From: CAZMVY01 sp964653435
GTDB taxonomy: Bacteria; Planctomycetota; Phycisphaerae; UBA1845; PWPN01
Assembly (NCBI GenBank): GCA_964653435.1
Contig: CAZZFA010000016.1
Location: forward strand, 3,245-67,244
Direction of reading: 5' to 3'
DNA: 64,000 nt
Shown here: in pieces, positions 16,832-25,937 of the stretch
How the letters are laid out: every line of letters begins with the position of its first letter
Numbering within the stretch: position 1 is the first letter of the stretch
Notes under the pieces: model-generated
Seen by the model: the letters and a program-made list of their open reading frames with translations, nothing else
Told to the model about the DNA's origin: nothing
The model's database searches: none
Made by a program: the position numbers and the translations under genes

Positions 16832-19498
16832 ATGTCAGCGAACGTCACGGATCGACGAGCTGCGACGCGTCCTGGAGCGGCGGATACCCGGGCGAACTGG
16901 ACGGAGAATGCGATGCGCGTGCTTCGCGCTCGCTACTTGAAGAAGGACGAGAACGGGCGGCCTGTGGAGACGCCCGAGGACCTCTTCCGGCGCGTGGCGC
17001 GAACCATCGCCGGCGTTGAGGCGAGCTACGGTGCCGACGCCGTCCGGCAACGGGAGTGGGAAGATCGCTTCTACGACATGATGGTCAGCGGAGCTTTCCT
17101 GCCCAACAGCCCCACCCTGATGAACGCCGGCCGCGAGATGGGAATGCTCAGCGCGTGTTTCGTCCTGCCCGTACGCGACAGCATCAACGAGATCTTCGAT
17201 GCCATCAAGCACACTGCACTGATTCAGAAGGCCGGCGGCGGCACGGGGTTCGCGTTTGACGAGCTCCGGCCGACCGGCGACTACATCAAGAGCAGCGGCG
17301 GCACCACGAGCGGTCCGATCAGTTTCTGGCGGGCGTTCAGCGAGGCGACGAATGCCATTCAGCAGGGCGCGTTCCGTCGCGGCGCCAACATGGGCATGAT
17401 GTACATCCATCATCCCGATATCCTCAAGTTCCTCTACGCCAAACAGGATCTCACTCAGTTCACCAACTACAACATCTCCGTGAAAATCACGGACGCGTGG
17501 ATGGAGCAGTTCCGCGCCGACCCGGGCGCCCCGCACATTGTGCGCAATCCGCGGAACGGGCAGGAGTTCTACATCCCGCGCGACGTGGACATCAAGACGT
17601 ACGACATCCGCTCGCTGATACCGGTGACCGATGCCTGTGGTACGCTGACGCGAGAGAATGGCGCGGTCCGGGTCAGTGTCGCCGGCGCACCGGTCACCGT
17701 CTATAGCATGCAGGACGTCTGGCGGATCATCGTCGAGCATGCGTGGCAGACGGGCGAGCCGGGCGTTGTCTTCATTGATCGGATCAACGAGTTCAATCCG
17801 ACTCCCCATCTCGGCCGCATCGAAGCCACGAATCCCTGCGGGGAGCAGCCGCTGCTGCCGTACGAAGCGTGCAATCTGGGCAGCATCAACTTCGGCCATT
17901 TCATCACCAACCCCTGCAGCCCCGCCGCCGACGTCGACTGGGACGGCCTGCGTGAGGTCGTCCATCTCGCCGTCCGCTTTCTCGACGACGTGATCGACGC
18001 GAACAACTACCCCCTGCCGCAGATCGCCGAGGTCTGCCGCGGCAACCGCAAGATCGGCCTGGGGGTGATGGGTTTCGCGGATGCCCTGTTCAAGCTCGGC
18101 GTCCGCTACGCCAGCCCGGAAGGCGTCGAGTGGGGCCGGCGCCTCATGGAATTCGTCAACGACGCCTCCCATGATTGCAGCGAACGGCTCGCCGCCGAGC
18201 GCGGCTGTTTTCCCAACTGGAAAGGCAGTATCTGGGACGTCCGGTTCCACCGCCCGATGCGGAACGCGGCCACGACCACGGTCGCGCCCACCGGGACGAT
18301 CAGCATCCTGGCCAATTGCTCGTCGGGGATCGAGCCGCTTTTCAGTCTGGCGTTTTACCGCAACGTGCTCAAGGGCCAGGACGAGGGCAAGGCGCCGATG
18401 ATCCAGGTCAACGACGTCTTTGAGCACGTCGCCCGTACGAGGGGATTCTACAGCGAGGGGCTCATGGAAAGGATTGCCAGGGAGGGCACCCTCGCTGCTC
18501 TTGATGTCGTTCCGGAGGACGTCAAACATGTGTTCGTGTGTGCCCACGATGTTTCTCCGGAGTGGCACGTAAAGATGCAGGCGGCGTTCCAGAAGCACTG
18601 CGATGCGTCGATCTCCAAGACCATCAACTTCCCCCACGACGCCACAATCGAGGACGTCGATCGGATGTACCGGATGGCCCACGACCTGCGGTGCAAGGGG
18701 ATCACCGTCTACCGTGACGGCTGTCGCTCCGGCCAGCCGATGGCGCTGGCGGATTCCGACCGGAAGCGCGCGGCGCAGCCGGCGCCCCCGCCTGCGCCGC
18801 CGGCGCAGCTGGAGCCGCGCGATTTGCCGGAAATCGTCAGCGGGTTCCGCATCCGCCAGATGACGCCCTTCGGAAACATGCACGTGAAGATCACCGTGGA
18901 TCCCCGTGCGCAGCGCGAGCTGGAGGTCTTCGCCCAGCTCGGCAAGGGCGGTGACGTGGCCGCCAGCGATCTTGAGGCGATCTGCCGCCTGATTTCGCTC
19001 TGGTTGCGATCGGGCGGGAACCTCCGCCACGTGATTCAGCAGCTCAAGGACATCGGTTCGAGCCTGCAGACGCCCACAAAGGACGGCCGGATCATGAGTC
19101 TCGGCGACGGCCTCGCGCGGGCGCTGATGAGATACCAGCGGGCCAAGGAAATGTTCGGCCTGCACGATCTCTTGTTGGGTGAGGCGGATCTGTCACAACT
19201 CGATCGTTCGCCGTACGCCGGCGGTACCCACGCCGACGAACTGCCCGCTGTCCCCGGGGGAAGCCACGGCGGCGGGAACGGCAACGGTCGCGGCAATGGG
19301 AATGGCCGCCGCTTGGAAGTGCGCCACGCCAAGGCAGCCAATGTGATGACCCAGGGTGGATCGTCCGCGCCGTCCGGGGACGCGGACGCCTCCACGCACG
19401 GCAACGTGTTCAAGGTCAAGTGTCCGGAGTGCGGACAGAACCTGCGGCTCGCCGAGGGCTGCCGCATGTGCGTCCACTGCGGATACGCCGCCTGCTGA
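16832..19498 (+). CDS. nrdJ: Adenosylcobalamin-dependent (class II) ribonucleotide reductase
   Basis: An 888-aa NrdJ that reduces ribonucleotides to deoxyribonucleotides using vitamin B12. Seen in order: an N-terminal region NWTENAMRVLRARYLKKDE, substrate-site Cys in GMLSACFVLPVRDS, radical/finger-loop region NPCGEQPLLPYEACNLGSIN near residue 346, the ATTTVAPTGTISILANCSSG loop near 490, a TSCPD domain and a C-terminal zinc ribbon with CPECGQ, CRMCVHCGY and a last Cys. ATG 16832 follows GGAG by 9 nt; ATG 16817 with AGGA is an alternative. Monocistronic, ended by a hairpin terminator. No B12 riboswitch is visible in the leader. Confidence 0.95.
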   Translation: MSANVTDRRAATRPGAADTRANWTENAMRVLRARYLKKDENGRPVETPEDLFRRVARTIAGVEASYGADAVRQREWEDRFYDMMVSGAFLPNSPTLMNAGREMGMLSACFVLPVRDSINEIFDAIKHTALIQKAGGGTGFAFDELRPTGDYIKSSGGTTSGPISFWRAFSEATNAIQQGAFRRGANMGMMYIHHPDILKFLYAKQDLTQFTNYNISVKITDAWMEQFRADPGAPHIVRNPRNGQEFYIPRDVDIKTYDIRSLIPVTDACGTLTRENGAVRVSVAGAPVTVYSMQDVWRIIVEHAWQTGEPGVVFIDRINEFNPTPHLGRIEATNPCGEQPLLPYEACNLGSINFGHFITNPCSPAADVDWDGLREVVHLAVRFLDDVIDANNYPLPQIAEVCRGNRKIGLGVMGFADALFKLGVRYASPEGVEWGRRLMEFVNDASHDCSERLAAERGCFPNWKGSIWDVRFHRPMRNAATTTVAPTGTISILANCSSGIEPLFSLAFYRNVLKGQDEGKAPMIQVNDVFEHVARTRGFYSEGLMERIAREGTLAALDVVPEDVKHVFVCAHDVSPEWHVKMQAAFQKHCDASISKTINFPHDATIEDVDRMYRMAHDLRCKGITVYRDGCRSGQPMALADSDRKRAAQPAPPPAPPAQLEPRDLPEIVSGFRIRQMTPFGNMHVKITVDPRAQRELEVFAQLGKGGDVAASDLEAICRLISLWLRSGGNLRHVIQQLKDIGSSLQTPTKDGRIMSLGDGLARALMRYQRAKEMFGLHDLLLGEADLSQLDRSPYAGGTHADELPAVPGGSHGGGNGNGRGNGNGRRLEVRHAKAANVMTQGGSSAPSGDADASTHGNVFKVKCPECGQNLRLAEGCRMCVHCGYAAC

Positions 19499-19596
19499 CC
19501 CCTGACGGCTCCGCGACGCGGAAGCGTCATGGGGACAGACCGAGGAGATCTCTACGGGGGGTCGGGCCTTTTTCCGGCTTCTTTCCCCTCCGGAAG

Positions 19597-19632
19597 GCAC
19601 CGAGCGTCAATACCGCGCTCGGTGCTTTCTTT
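19597..19632 (+). terminator. Intrinsic terminator of nrdJ
   Basis: Ten-bp perfect stem GCACCGAGCG/CGCTCGGTGC (19597-19606 with 19616-19625), 9-nt loop, then TTTCTTTT. It lies about 100 bp after the nrdJ stop. Confidence 0.85.
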
Positions 19633-19637
19633 TCGGG

Positions 19638-20705
19638 TCAATCCGCGGGGGAATCCGAATCCTGCGCCGCCGCCGCAGCCGCCCGGCGCTTCTCGATCTT
19701 CCGGGCGGCGTACAGGCCGCTCTCAAAAAGCAGGCACATCGGGACCAGCAGCAGCATCATCGTACCCGGATCCGGCGAGGGCGTGACAATAGCCGCTCCG
19801 ATCGACATGACGAACCAGACCATCCGACGGGATTTCGCCATCTGCGATGCGCTGAAGATCCCGACCGTGGCCAGGAAGGCCACAACCACCGGCACCTGGA
19901 ATCCCACCCCGAACGCCGCCGCCATCTCGAGCGTCAGCTCGATCGTGTCCCGAAGCGTCCAGTTCGGTCGAATGACGTTCTGCTGCTCCGCCGGCCGGGC
20001 GGCGAGCACGTACGTGTGATCGCCCAGGCGGATCTTGACCTCGTGCGTACCGCTGTCGATCCACATCATCCCGCTGGTCGGGTTTGCCGGATCCTGGGCG
20101 AGCACGGGCACGTTCGGCGCGAAGGTCGGTTGGGTGGTCGCGGGCGACACCTGAATCGCCTGCCGCCTGGGAATGAGCCGGTCGCCGAAGACACGGGTGG
20201 GATCAAAGGTGGGCACGGCGTCCATAAAGCCGATGAGGAAGTACAACATCACCGGCATCACCACAAACAGGAAGAACAGCGCCCCCGTGAAGAAGAGCAC
20301 GATCGAAACCGGGACGAAGCGCTGAACGAATCGCCGCTCCCGCCGGTAGAGCCCCGCCGCCACAAAAGCCCAGACCTGATACAACCCGTACGGCGCGGAC
20401 AGGATGAACCCGATGATGATCGAGACCTTCAGCGCCGTCATGAACGGCTCGAGCGGGTCCAGGGCGACGAGTTCCGGGGCCAGCCCCCGGCTTCGCAGGA
20501 CCGCGAAGGTCGGCCCCAGCAGCACCTGCATCAGACGGTCGCGGAACACAAAGCAGACGGACGCCCCGACGAACAGCCCCGCCAGGAGCCGGATCAGCCG
20601 GGATCGTAACTCCTCGAGGTGCTCGCCCAGCGTCATCCTGACTTCGTCAGGATCGACTTCCCGGGTTTTGAAAAAGGATCGTGCTTTCGAAAGGGTGGCC
20701 GGCAT
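19638..20705 (-). CDS. tatC: Sec-independent translocase subunit TatC with large periplasmic insertion
   Basis: A 355-aa TatC; the family is usually about 250 aa. The cytoplasmic N-terminus has GEHLEELRSRL with the conserved Glu that binds twin-arginine signals, and the first cytoplasmic loop has GLYRRERRF with the second conserved Glu. Six membrane segments are recognisable (starting near residues 38, 92, 131, 257, 290 and 309). Between TM3 and TM4 (about residues 165-247) there is an additional domain of about 80 residues in the periplasmic loop. No tatA or tatB adjoins. The window encodes several Tat substrates. Start 20705 (MPATLSKARSFF) excludes an unconserved upstream extension. Confidence 0.9.
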   Translation of the reverse strand: MPATLSKARSFFKTREVDPDEVRMTLGEHLEELRSRLIRLLAGLFVGASVCFVFRDRLMQVLLGPTFAVLRSRGLAPELVALDPLEPFMTALKVSIIIGFILSAPYGLYQVWAFVAAGLYRRERRFVQRFVPVSIVLFFTGALFFLFVVMPVMLYFLIGFMDAVPTFDPTRVFGDRLIPRRQAIQVSPATTQPTFAPNVPVLAQDPANPTSGMMWIDSGTHEVKIRLGDHTYVLAARPAEQQNVIRPNWTLRDTIELTLEMAAAFGVGFQVPVVVAFLATVGIFSASQMAKSRRMVWFVMSIGAAIVTPSPDPGTMMLLLVPMCLLFESGLYAARKIEKRRAAAAAAQDSDSPAD

Positions 20706-20910
20706 GAAGAGTGGCGTTCGGAATCTCCCACGCGAATACGATTCGGCGTCTGCCGGGCCGGCAACAGCGCACCCGCTCTCAGCGCCCACGAATCAGCGCT
20801 ATTGGATTTTACCCGGCGCCGCGCCCACGGTCAAAACGGCGACTTGCCTCTGCCAGTAGCATCCCGGAGGCGAATCCCGTAGAATACCGGCTGCTCAGGA
20901 GGTTGAACCC

Positions 20911-21393
20911 ATGCCTCAACGCGTTACCGGACAACTGGTTGTAACCCGCCAACGATTCGCGATCGTTGCAAGCCGATTCAACGAGTTCATCACCTCGCGA
21001 CTCGTCGCGGGCGCCATCGATGCCCTTACGCGCCACGGATGCCCCGACGAACGCATTACCGAGGTCTGGGTCCCCGGCGCGTGGGAACTGCCCCTTACCG
21101 CCAAGACGCTGGCCTCCAGCGGCGAGTACGACGCCGTCATCTGCCTCGGCTGCGTCATGCGGGGCGATACGCCGCACTTCGAGTACGTCGCCGGCGAGGC
21201 CGCCAAGGGGATTGCGATGATCTCGCTGGAGACCGGCGTGCCGGTCATCTTCGGCATGTTGACCACCGATACGCTCGATCAGGCCATCGAGCGCGCGGGC
21301 ACCAAGGCCGGCAACAAGGGCGCCGACGCGGCCATGACGGCCATCGAGATGTCGAATCTCCTGCCGCAACTGCGTCCGCGGAAGAAAGGCTGA
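20911..21393 (+). CDS. ribH: 6,7-dimethyl-8-ribityllumazine synthase
   Basis: A 160-aa enzyme catalysing the penultimate step of riboflavin synthesis. Features include FAIVASRFNEFITSRLVAGA, the active-site VPGAWELPLTAKTLA, CLGCVMRGDTPHFEYVAGEA with the catalytic His, and GVPVIFGMLTTDTLDQAIER. AGGAGG sits 9 nt before the ATG. It heads the ribH-nusB-ftsY cluster; ribH-nusB adjacency is common in bacteria. No FMN riboswitch was seen upstream. Confidence 0.96.
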   Translation: MPQRVTGQLVVTRQRFAIVASRFNEFITSRLVAGAIDALTRHGCPDERITEVWVPGAWELPLTAKTLASSGEYDAVICLGCVMRGDTPHFEYVAGEAAKGIAMISLETGVPVIFGMLTTDTLDQAIERAGTKAGNKGADAAMTAIEMSNLLPQLRPRKKG

Positions 21394-21488
21394 CGCCCGT
21401 CGGCGGCCCGGCCGCGACCGGCGCCGCCGCGACGCCCGTTACAACGGAACAGACAAGAACACGGAAGCATTCGGGCAGTACGTTCAAC

Positions 21489-21923
21489 GTGACCCCCAGC
21501 GAACTCCACGAGGCAAGGCGGCTTTCCCTCCAGCTTCTGTGCGTACTGGACGTACAGGGACCGGACGCATGGCCGACTCTGGAACAGTTCCTCAGCGAGC
21601 AGCCCTTCGGCGAGCCGGTTCGCAACCGGGCGAGGGAGCTGGCCCGGGTCACCTTCGAGCAGCGCGCCGCCTGCGACGAACAGATCGCCGGCGTTTCACA
21701 GCGATGGGACGTAAAACGAATGGGCCTGGTCGACCGCAACGTCCTGCGACTGGCGCTGTGCGAAATGAGCCGGCCCGAAATGACGCCCGTAAAGGTCGCC
21801 ATGAACGAAGCCATCGAGCTGGCGAAGGAATTCGGTGCGGAGGAATCCCCGGCCTTCGTCAACGGCGTGCTGGATGCGATCTGGCGGAAGACAGGAACCG
21901 CGCAACGGAATCCGGCCGGCTGA
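21489..21923 (+). CDS. nusB: Transcription antitermination factor NusB
   Basis: A 144-aa all-helical RNA-binding protein: EARRLSLQLLCVLDVQ at the start, WDVKRMGLVDRNVLRLALCE near residue 76 and the conserved NEAIELAKEFGAEESPAFVN, then GVLDAI, at the end. NusB with NusE binds boxA RNA and aids rRNA antitermination. The GTG at 21489 is the only plausible start near the conserved N-terminus; no good Shine-Dalgarno precedes it, so translation may depend on ribH, 95 bp upstream. Confidence 0.92.
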   Translation: MTPSELHEARRLSLQLLCVLDVQGPDAWPTLEQFLSEQPFGEPVRNRARELARVTFEQRAACDEQIAGVSQRWDVKRMGLVDRNVLRLALCEMSRPEMTPVKVAMNEAIELAKEFGAEESPAFVNGVLDAIWRKTGTAQRNPAG

Positions 21924-22023
21924 TTGCGACGCGGGGAATGCAGGCCCGGGCGAAACGCCCCGGGCCGATCCGCAATCTTGAAGCGGGGATCAGGAATCGA
22001 CGGACAGGCGGACGAAACAAGCG

Positions 22024-22947
22024 ATGGGCATTCTCGACCGTCTCAAGAAGGGTCTCGCCAAGACGCGGGACAAGATCGCCTCGGGCTTCCGGGCGATCCT
22101 GCCGTTCGGCAAGAAGATCGACGACGCCGTCCTCGACCAGCTCGAGGAAACCATGCTCGCCGACGACATGGGGCCGGCCACGGTCTCCCGGCTCATCGAC
22201 GAGGTCCGCAAGGCGTGGAAGGCCGGCACGATCCGCGAAACGCAGGAGATCATCCCGTTTCTCAAAGACCACATCACCGGCTACTGGCCCGAGGCGCAGC
22301 GACGGCTGCACTTCGCCGAGTCCGGCCCCACCGTCATCCTCGTCGCCGGCATCAACGGCTCCGGCAAGACCACCAGCGTCGCCAAGCTCGCCAAGTACCT
22401 CACCGACCAGGGGAAGAAGGTCATTCTCGGTGCGTGCGACACCTTCCGCGCCGCCGCCGTGGAGCAGCTCACGATCTGGTCCGAGCGCACGGGCGTCCAG
22501 ATCGTCAAGCACAAACAGGGCGCCGACCCCGGCGCCGTCGCCTATGACGCCTGCGAAGCCGCCGTCGCCCGCAACGCCGACGTACTGCTCATCGACACGG
22601 CCGGCCGCCTCCACACGCAGGAACACCTGATGCGCGAGCTGAACAAGATTCAGCGCGTCGTGGAAAAGAAGATCCCCGGTGCCCCCCACGAAGTGCTGCT
22701 CGTGCTGGACTCGACCATCGGCCAGAATGCCATCAACCAGGCCAGGATGTTCAGCCAGCACGTGAAGGTCACCGGTCTGTTCCTCGCCAAGCTCGATGGA
22801 TCCGCCAAGGGAGGCATCGTCATCGGAATCCGCGATCAGCTTGATATCCCGGTCAAGTTCGTCGGCCTCGGCGAAACCCCGGATGACATCGAACCGTTCG
22901 ATCCGGAGGCATTCGTCCAGGCGCTGTTCGCGGACGGATCGGAATAG
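22024..22947 (+). CDS. ftsY: Signal recognition particle receptor FtsY
   Basis: A 307-aa SRP-type GTPase with only a short N-terminal extension before the NG domains. G1 is GINGSGKTTSVAKLA (residue 112), followed by the I-box DTFRAAAVEQL, G3 DTAGRLHTQEH and G4 LAKLDGSAKGG, and the closing FVGLGETPDDIEPFDPEAFV. It docks ribosome-SRP complexes at the inner membrane. The acidic A domain of the E. coli protein is missing, as in many bacteria. Start is ATG 22024. Confidence 0.95.
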   Translation: MGILDRLKKGLAKTRDKIASGFRAILPFGKKIDDAVLDQLEETMLADDMGPATVSRLIDEVRKAWKAGTIRETQEIIPFLKDHITGYWPEAQRRLHFAESGPTVILVAGINGSGKTTSVAKLAKYLTDQGKKVILGACDTFRAAAVEQLTIWSERTGVQIVKHKQGADPGAVAYDACEAAVARNADVLLIDTAGRLHTQEHLMRELNKIQRVVEKKIPGAPHEVLLVLDSTIGQNAINQARMFSQHVKVTGLFLAKLDGSAKGGIVIGIRDQLDIPVKFVGLGETPDDIEPFDPEAFVQALFADGSE

Positions 22948-23062
22948 CCGGTGGTCGGCGGCGGGCCGAGCCCCGGACCGGCGAAGGCCACGGGAACGGG
23001 ACTGCCCCGGCGCCGTGGCAGCCGCAGTCACGTTGCGAACTCTGGCCGAAGGAGCACATGCC

Positions 23063-24136
23063 ATGTCGTTGACGAGACGTCAATTCCTCGCCGGCAGCGC
23101 TGCCGGCGCCGCGGCCGCCGCCGTCGGGTGCCGCCCTGCGGATGTTTCGCTCACTCGTGCCGATGCCTGCCCGCGGCCGGGGACGAGGTTCTCGTTCGTG
23201 CACCTGGCCGACATCCACCTGACGCCCAAACGATGGGGCGACAGGGGCTACCGCGCCTGTGTCGAGTCCATCCGCCGGCTGCCCGAGCGGCCCGCCTTCG
23301 CACTGATGGGCGGCGACATGGTCTTCGACGGCAACTACAACACCAAACCCTATTACGAGGAGCAGATCCGCCTCTTCAAGGAGATCACCGCCGAGCTTGG
23401 CATGCCCTGGTATCCCTGCATGGGAAACCACGATGTCCTCGGCTGGTCCCCGCGAAGGAAGGTCGCCCTCGACGACCCGGACATCGGCAAGAAGATGATC
23501 CTGGAACGGCTCGACTGGAAGAGCCCGTACTACAGCTTCGACCACGGCGGCTGGCACTTTGTCGTCCTCGACTGCATCTATCCCGTCAAAGGGCCCGGCG
23601 GTCCGAGCTACGAGCCCCGTATCGGTCCGGAGCAGCTCGAATGGCTCGCGGCGGATCTCGGTTCGGCGGGCGAACGCCCGAAGATCGTCGTCAGCCACAT
23701 CGCCGCTTTCTACGGACTCGACCAGGCCGCCGGAAACACCGACGCGAAGGCCATGAACCCCGGCATGGTCCTGCGCGACACGAAGGATCTGCGACTGATC
23801 CTCGAACGGCACAAAGTCACGGCCCTGCTCCAGGGGCACAGCCACGTCACCGAGGAATACCGCTACCGTGGCGTCTGGTATCTCACGAGCGCCGCCGTCA
23901 GTGCCGGCTGGTGGGCCGGCACCTGGCTCGGCCCGGACTATGGCTACACCCTCTTCCACTGCACAGGCGACCGGCTCACATGGGAACCCAGGACGTTCCC
24001 GTGGCAGACGCACCTCGAGCCGGAGGACGAGCTGGAACGACGAAAGATCAGGGAGCACGCCGAGTTCATCGAGGAGCAGCAACGGCTGCTCGCACGCGAC
24101 CGCGCCGCCGGCGCCCGGCTCAAGGCGGCCGGCTGA
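23063..24136 (+). CDS. Tat-exported calcineurin-like metallophosphoesterase
   Basis: A 357-aa protein with a twin-arginine signal (SLTRRQFLAGSAAG) ending in AAVGC, which resembles a lipobox, so it may be an exported lipoprotein. The metallophosphoesterase motifs are in order: HLADIHL (D-x-H, residue 46), MGGDMVFDG (GDxxxD-like), CMGNHDVLG (GNHD), VVSHIAAF and LQGHSHV (GHxH). Start 23063 has GAAGGAG upstream. Substrate unknown; related planctomycete proteins are phosphodiesterases. About 115 bp after ftsY, probably its own unit. Confidence 0.9.
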   Translation: MSLTRRQFLAGSAAGAAAAAVGCRPADVSLTRADACPRPGTRFSFVHLADIHLTPKRWGDRGYRACVESIRRLPERPAFALMGGDMVFDGNYNTKPYYEEQIRLFKEITAELGMPWYPCMGNHDVLGWSPRRKVALDDPDIGKKMILERLDWKSPYYSFDHGGWHFVVLDCIYPVKGPGGPSYEPRIGPEQLEWLAADLGSAGERPKIVVSHIAAFYGLDQAAGNTDAKAMNPGMVLRDTKDLRLILERHKVTALLQGHSHVTEEYRYRGVWYLTSAAVSAGWWAGTWLGPDYGYTLFHCTGDRLTWEPRTFPWQTHLEPEDELERRKIREHAEFIEEQQRLLARDRAAGARLKAAG

Positions 24137-24272
24137 AACCCTCGGGCGGGAAGGCCCCAGGGGCGCAAGACGGCAAGGCCCCATGACGTTGCGCGACACC
24201 GAGGGTACCTGATTGGTCCCGGAATCGGGCATGCCGCCCCGCACTGTGCCAACGCGTCCGACGACCGCGGAA

Positions 24273-24302
24273 TTGGAAATACCGGTCGCGGAGCGCTATA
24301 TT
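24273..24302 (+). promoter_or_regulatory. Predicted mrp promoter
   Basis: TTGGAA (24273-24278), 18-bp spacer, TATATT (24297-24302). Predicted start near 24309, about 46 nt ahead of the gene. Confidence 0.5.
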
Positions 24303-24354
24303 GGCATGCGCGCCGCCGCTCCGCGACATAGCCGGCGGCATGACAGGAGTTGTG

Positions 24355-25443
24355 ATGACCCCACCGACCAGAGACGAAATCCTGAACGTCCTGCGTACCG
24401 TCAATGACCCCGAGTTGCAGCGTGATGTCGTCACGCTCGGGATGGTCCGGAACGTAGCGGTGTGCGACGGACAGGTCCGCGTGGACCTCGAGCTGACGAC
24501 GCCCGCCTGCCCGCTCAAAGAGACGCTCCGCCGCGACGTAACCACCGCCGTCATGGGCCTCCGCGGCGTGAAGAGCGTCGCCGTCGAGTTCTCCGCGAAG
24601 GTAAGACAGAGCCCGATACGACAGACCGCACTGCCCGGCGTGAAGAACATCATCGCCGTCGGCGCCGGCAAGGGCGGCGTGGGCAAGAGCACGATCGCGG
24701 TGCTCACGGCGATCGGCCTGGCCCGGTCGGGCGCGTCGGTCGGGCTGCTCGATGCGGACGTGTACGGCCCGTCGATCCCGAAGATGATGGGCGTCGAGGA
24801 CGCCCAGCCCGCCGTGAGCGGCGAAGCCAACCGGATCATCCCCGTCGAGGCACACGGCGTAAAGACCATGAGCATCGGCTTCATCATCCCGCGCGATCAG
24901 CCGGTCATCTGGCGGGGGCCGATGATCCACGGCACGATCAGGCAATTCCTCGAGCAGGTGGACTGGGGCGAGCTGGATTACCTCATCGTCGATCTGCCAC
25001 CCGGCACGGGCGACGTTCCGCTGACGCTTTCGCAGTCGATCCCCGCCACGGGCGCCGTCGTCGTGTGTACCCCGCAAGCCGTGGCGCTGCTCGATTGCGT
25101 CCGCGCGGCCCGGATGTACCAGATGCTCAAGGTGGAGGTGCTCGGGATCATCGAGAACATGAGTTACTTCATCGCCCCCGACACGCTTCGCGAATACGAT
25201 CTCTTCGGCAAGGGAGGCGCCGAAGCGGCCGCACGCGAGCTGGGCGTTCCCTTCCTCGGCTCGATCCCCATCAACGTTGCCGTACCGATCAGCGGCGACC
25301 GCGGCACGCCCGCCGACGTCTTCGACAACGGGCAGCAGGGCCTCGCGGAAGCCGTCAAGACAATCGTCGGCAACCTCGCCGGCCGGATCAGCGTGCGCAA
25401 TCTCCGCCAGCCGGCAGCCCCCGCGTTTGCGATCGAGCGGTAA
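24355..25443 (+). CDS. mrp: Mrp/ApbC (NBP35 family) iron-sulfur cluster carrier ATPase
   Basis: A 362-aa P-loop protein that carries and delivers Fe-S clusters. An N-terminal MIP18/DUF59 domain (residues 1-82, with VNDPELQRDVVTLGMV and TTPACPLKETL) precedes the deviant Walker A GAGKGGVGKSTIAVL near residue 100, ADVYGPSIPKMMG, VDLPPGTGDVPLTLSQ and IENMSYF. The usual CxxC after ENMS is not present here, as in some bacterial forms; the retained Cys needs testing. Start 24355 has AGGAG 5 nt upstream. Confidence 0.92.
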   Translation: MTPPTRDEILNVLRTVNDPELQRDVVTLGMVRNVAVCDGQVRVDLELTTPACPLKETLRRDVTTAVMGLRGVKSVAVEFSAKVRQSPIRQTALPGVKNIIAVGAGKGGVGKSTIAVLTAIGLARSGASVGLLDADVYGPSIPKMMGVEDAQPAVSGEANRIIPVEAHGVKTMSIGFIIPRDQPVIWRGPMIHGTIRQFLEQVDWGELDYLIVDLPPGTGDVPLTLSQSIPATGAVVVCTPQAVALLDCVRAARMYQMLKVEVLGIIENMSYFIAPDTLREYDLFGKGGAEAAARELGVPFLGSIPINVAVPISGDRGTPADVFDNGQQGLAEAVKTIVGNLAGRISVRNLRQPAAPAFAIER

Positions 25444-25657
25444 CGTCGGCACAGGCTTTTCCGCAATCGGCTTGGCCCGCTCCGTGCGTTCGGCGACGCG
25501 GTCATCGTGGTCCGCGATCGACGCTCCTGCCGGACGAACGACGGACCGCTGGCGATTCGTCCATCCGACAGGAGTGCCCTTCACCGTTTCTTTGTGATTT
25601 GTTTCACGGCCGGTCGCGTGTGCCTGCGCCCGCAAGAGGATTTTCACCTCCGCGCGG

Positions 25658-25686
25658 TTGACTTTTCGTGCGACGCGTCGTATAGT
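25658..25686 (+). promoter_or_regulatory. Promoter of the cysteine-attenuated cysH operon
   Basis: TTGACT (25658-25663), 17-bp spacer, TATAGT (25681-25686). The -10 box ends 8 nt before an ATG at 25694 that opens the Cys-rich leader ORF, predicting a leaderless or nearly leaderless leader message. Confidence 0.7.
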
Positions 25687-25693
25687 ACGCGTG

Positions 25694-25813
25694 ATGGTTC
25701 GGATGTCACAGCCCGCTTCCTGGTTACATACCGTAAGCACCCTCCGTACGCGCCGGGCCGTGTCCGTATGCTCTTGTTGTCGCGCCAACTGTTTCGCGGC
25801 TCGAGCAACCTGA
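25694..25813 (+). CDS. Cys-rich leader peptide (39 aa) of the sulfate assimilation operon
   Basis: A 39-codon ORF with four cysteine codons clustered in eight: VCSCCRANC (codons 25-33, nt 25766-25792), ending ARAT-stop. ATG at 25694 matches the expected transcription start; an in-frame ATG at 25703 is an alternative with a poor ribosome binding site. Cysteine is rare in proteins, so this cluster directly before cysteine-biosynthetic genes is diagnostic of a leader that senses charged tRNA-Cys by ribosome pausing. The stop codon region (25803-25812) overlaps the antiterminator strand. I know of Cys leader peptides in actinobacterial sulfur operons; this sequence is not one I recognise. Confidence 0.7.
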   Translation: MVRMSQPASWLHTVSTLRTRRAVSVCSCCRANCFAARAT

Positions 25814-25896
25814 CGCCGGCGCATCATTCCGAACAGGCAAGACGCCATTGAAATCGGTAAGGCCCGCAGGTTCGCTCCGGCGGGCCTTCTTCGTTT
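25803..25896 (+). promoter_or_regulatory. Transcription attenuator: terminator and competing antiterminator before cysH
   Basis: Terminator: AAGGCCCGC (25859-25867) pairs with GCGGGCCTT (25880-25888), followed by CTTCGTTT. Antiterminator: GAGCAACCTG (25803-25812), the last codons of the leader ORF, is complementary over 10 bp with a single bulged C to 25867-25877, which is the terminator loop and the edge of its 5' arm. A ribosome paused at the Cys codons leaves 25803-25812 free and favours read-through; one that reaches the stop covers it and lets the terminator form. Inferred from base pairing only. Confidence 0.7.
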
Positions 25897-25937
25897 CTCC
25901 GTGCGTGATATTCGTTTCTTCGCAGGAGCAGGCAATC

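Noticed and set aside
24138..24206. ACCCTCGG/CCGAGGGT inverted repeat after the metallophosphoesterase gene
   Set aside because: Eight bp around 53 nt with no T tract; too weak to call a terminator or RNA gene.
25690..25860. SAM or other sulfur riboswitch before cysH
   Set aside because: No SAM-I, SAM-II or SAH core motifs; the Cys-codon leader ORF and alternative helices explain the region better.
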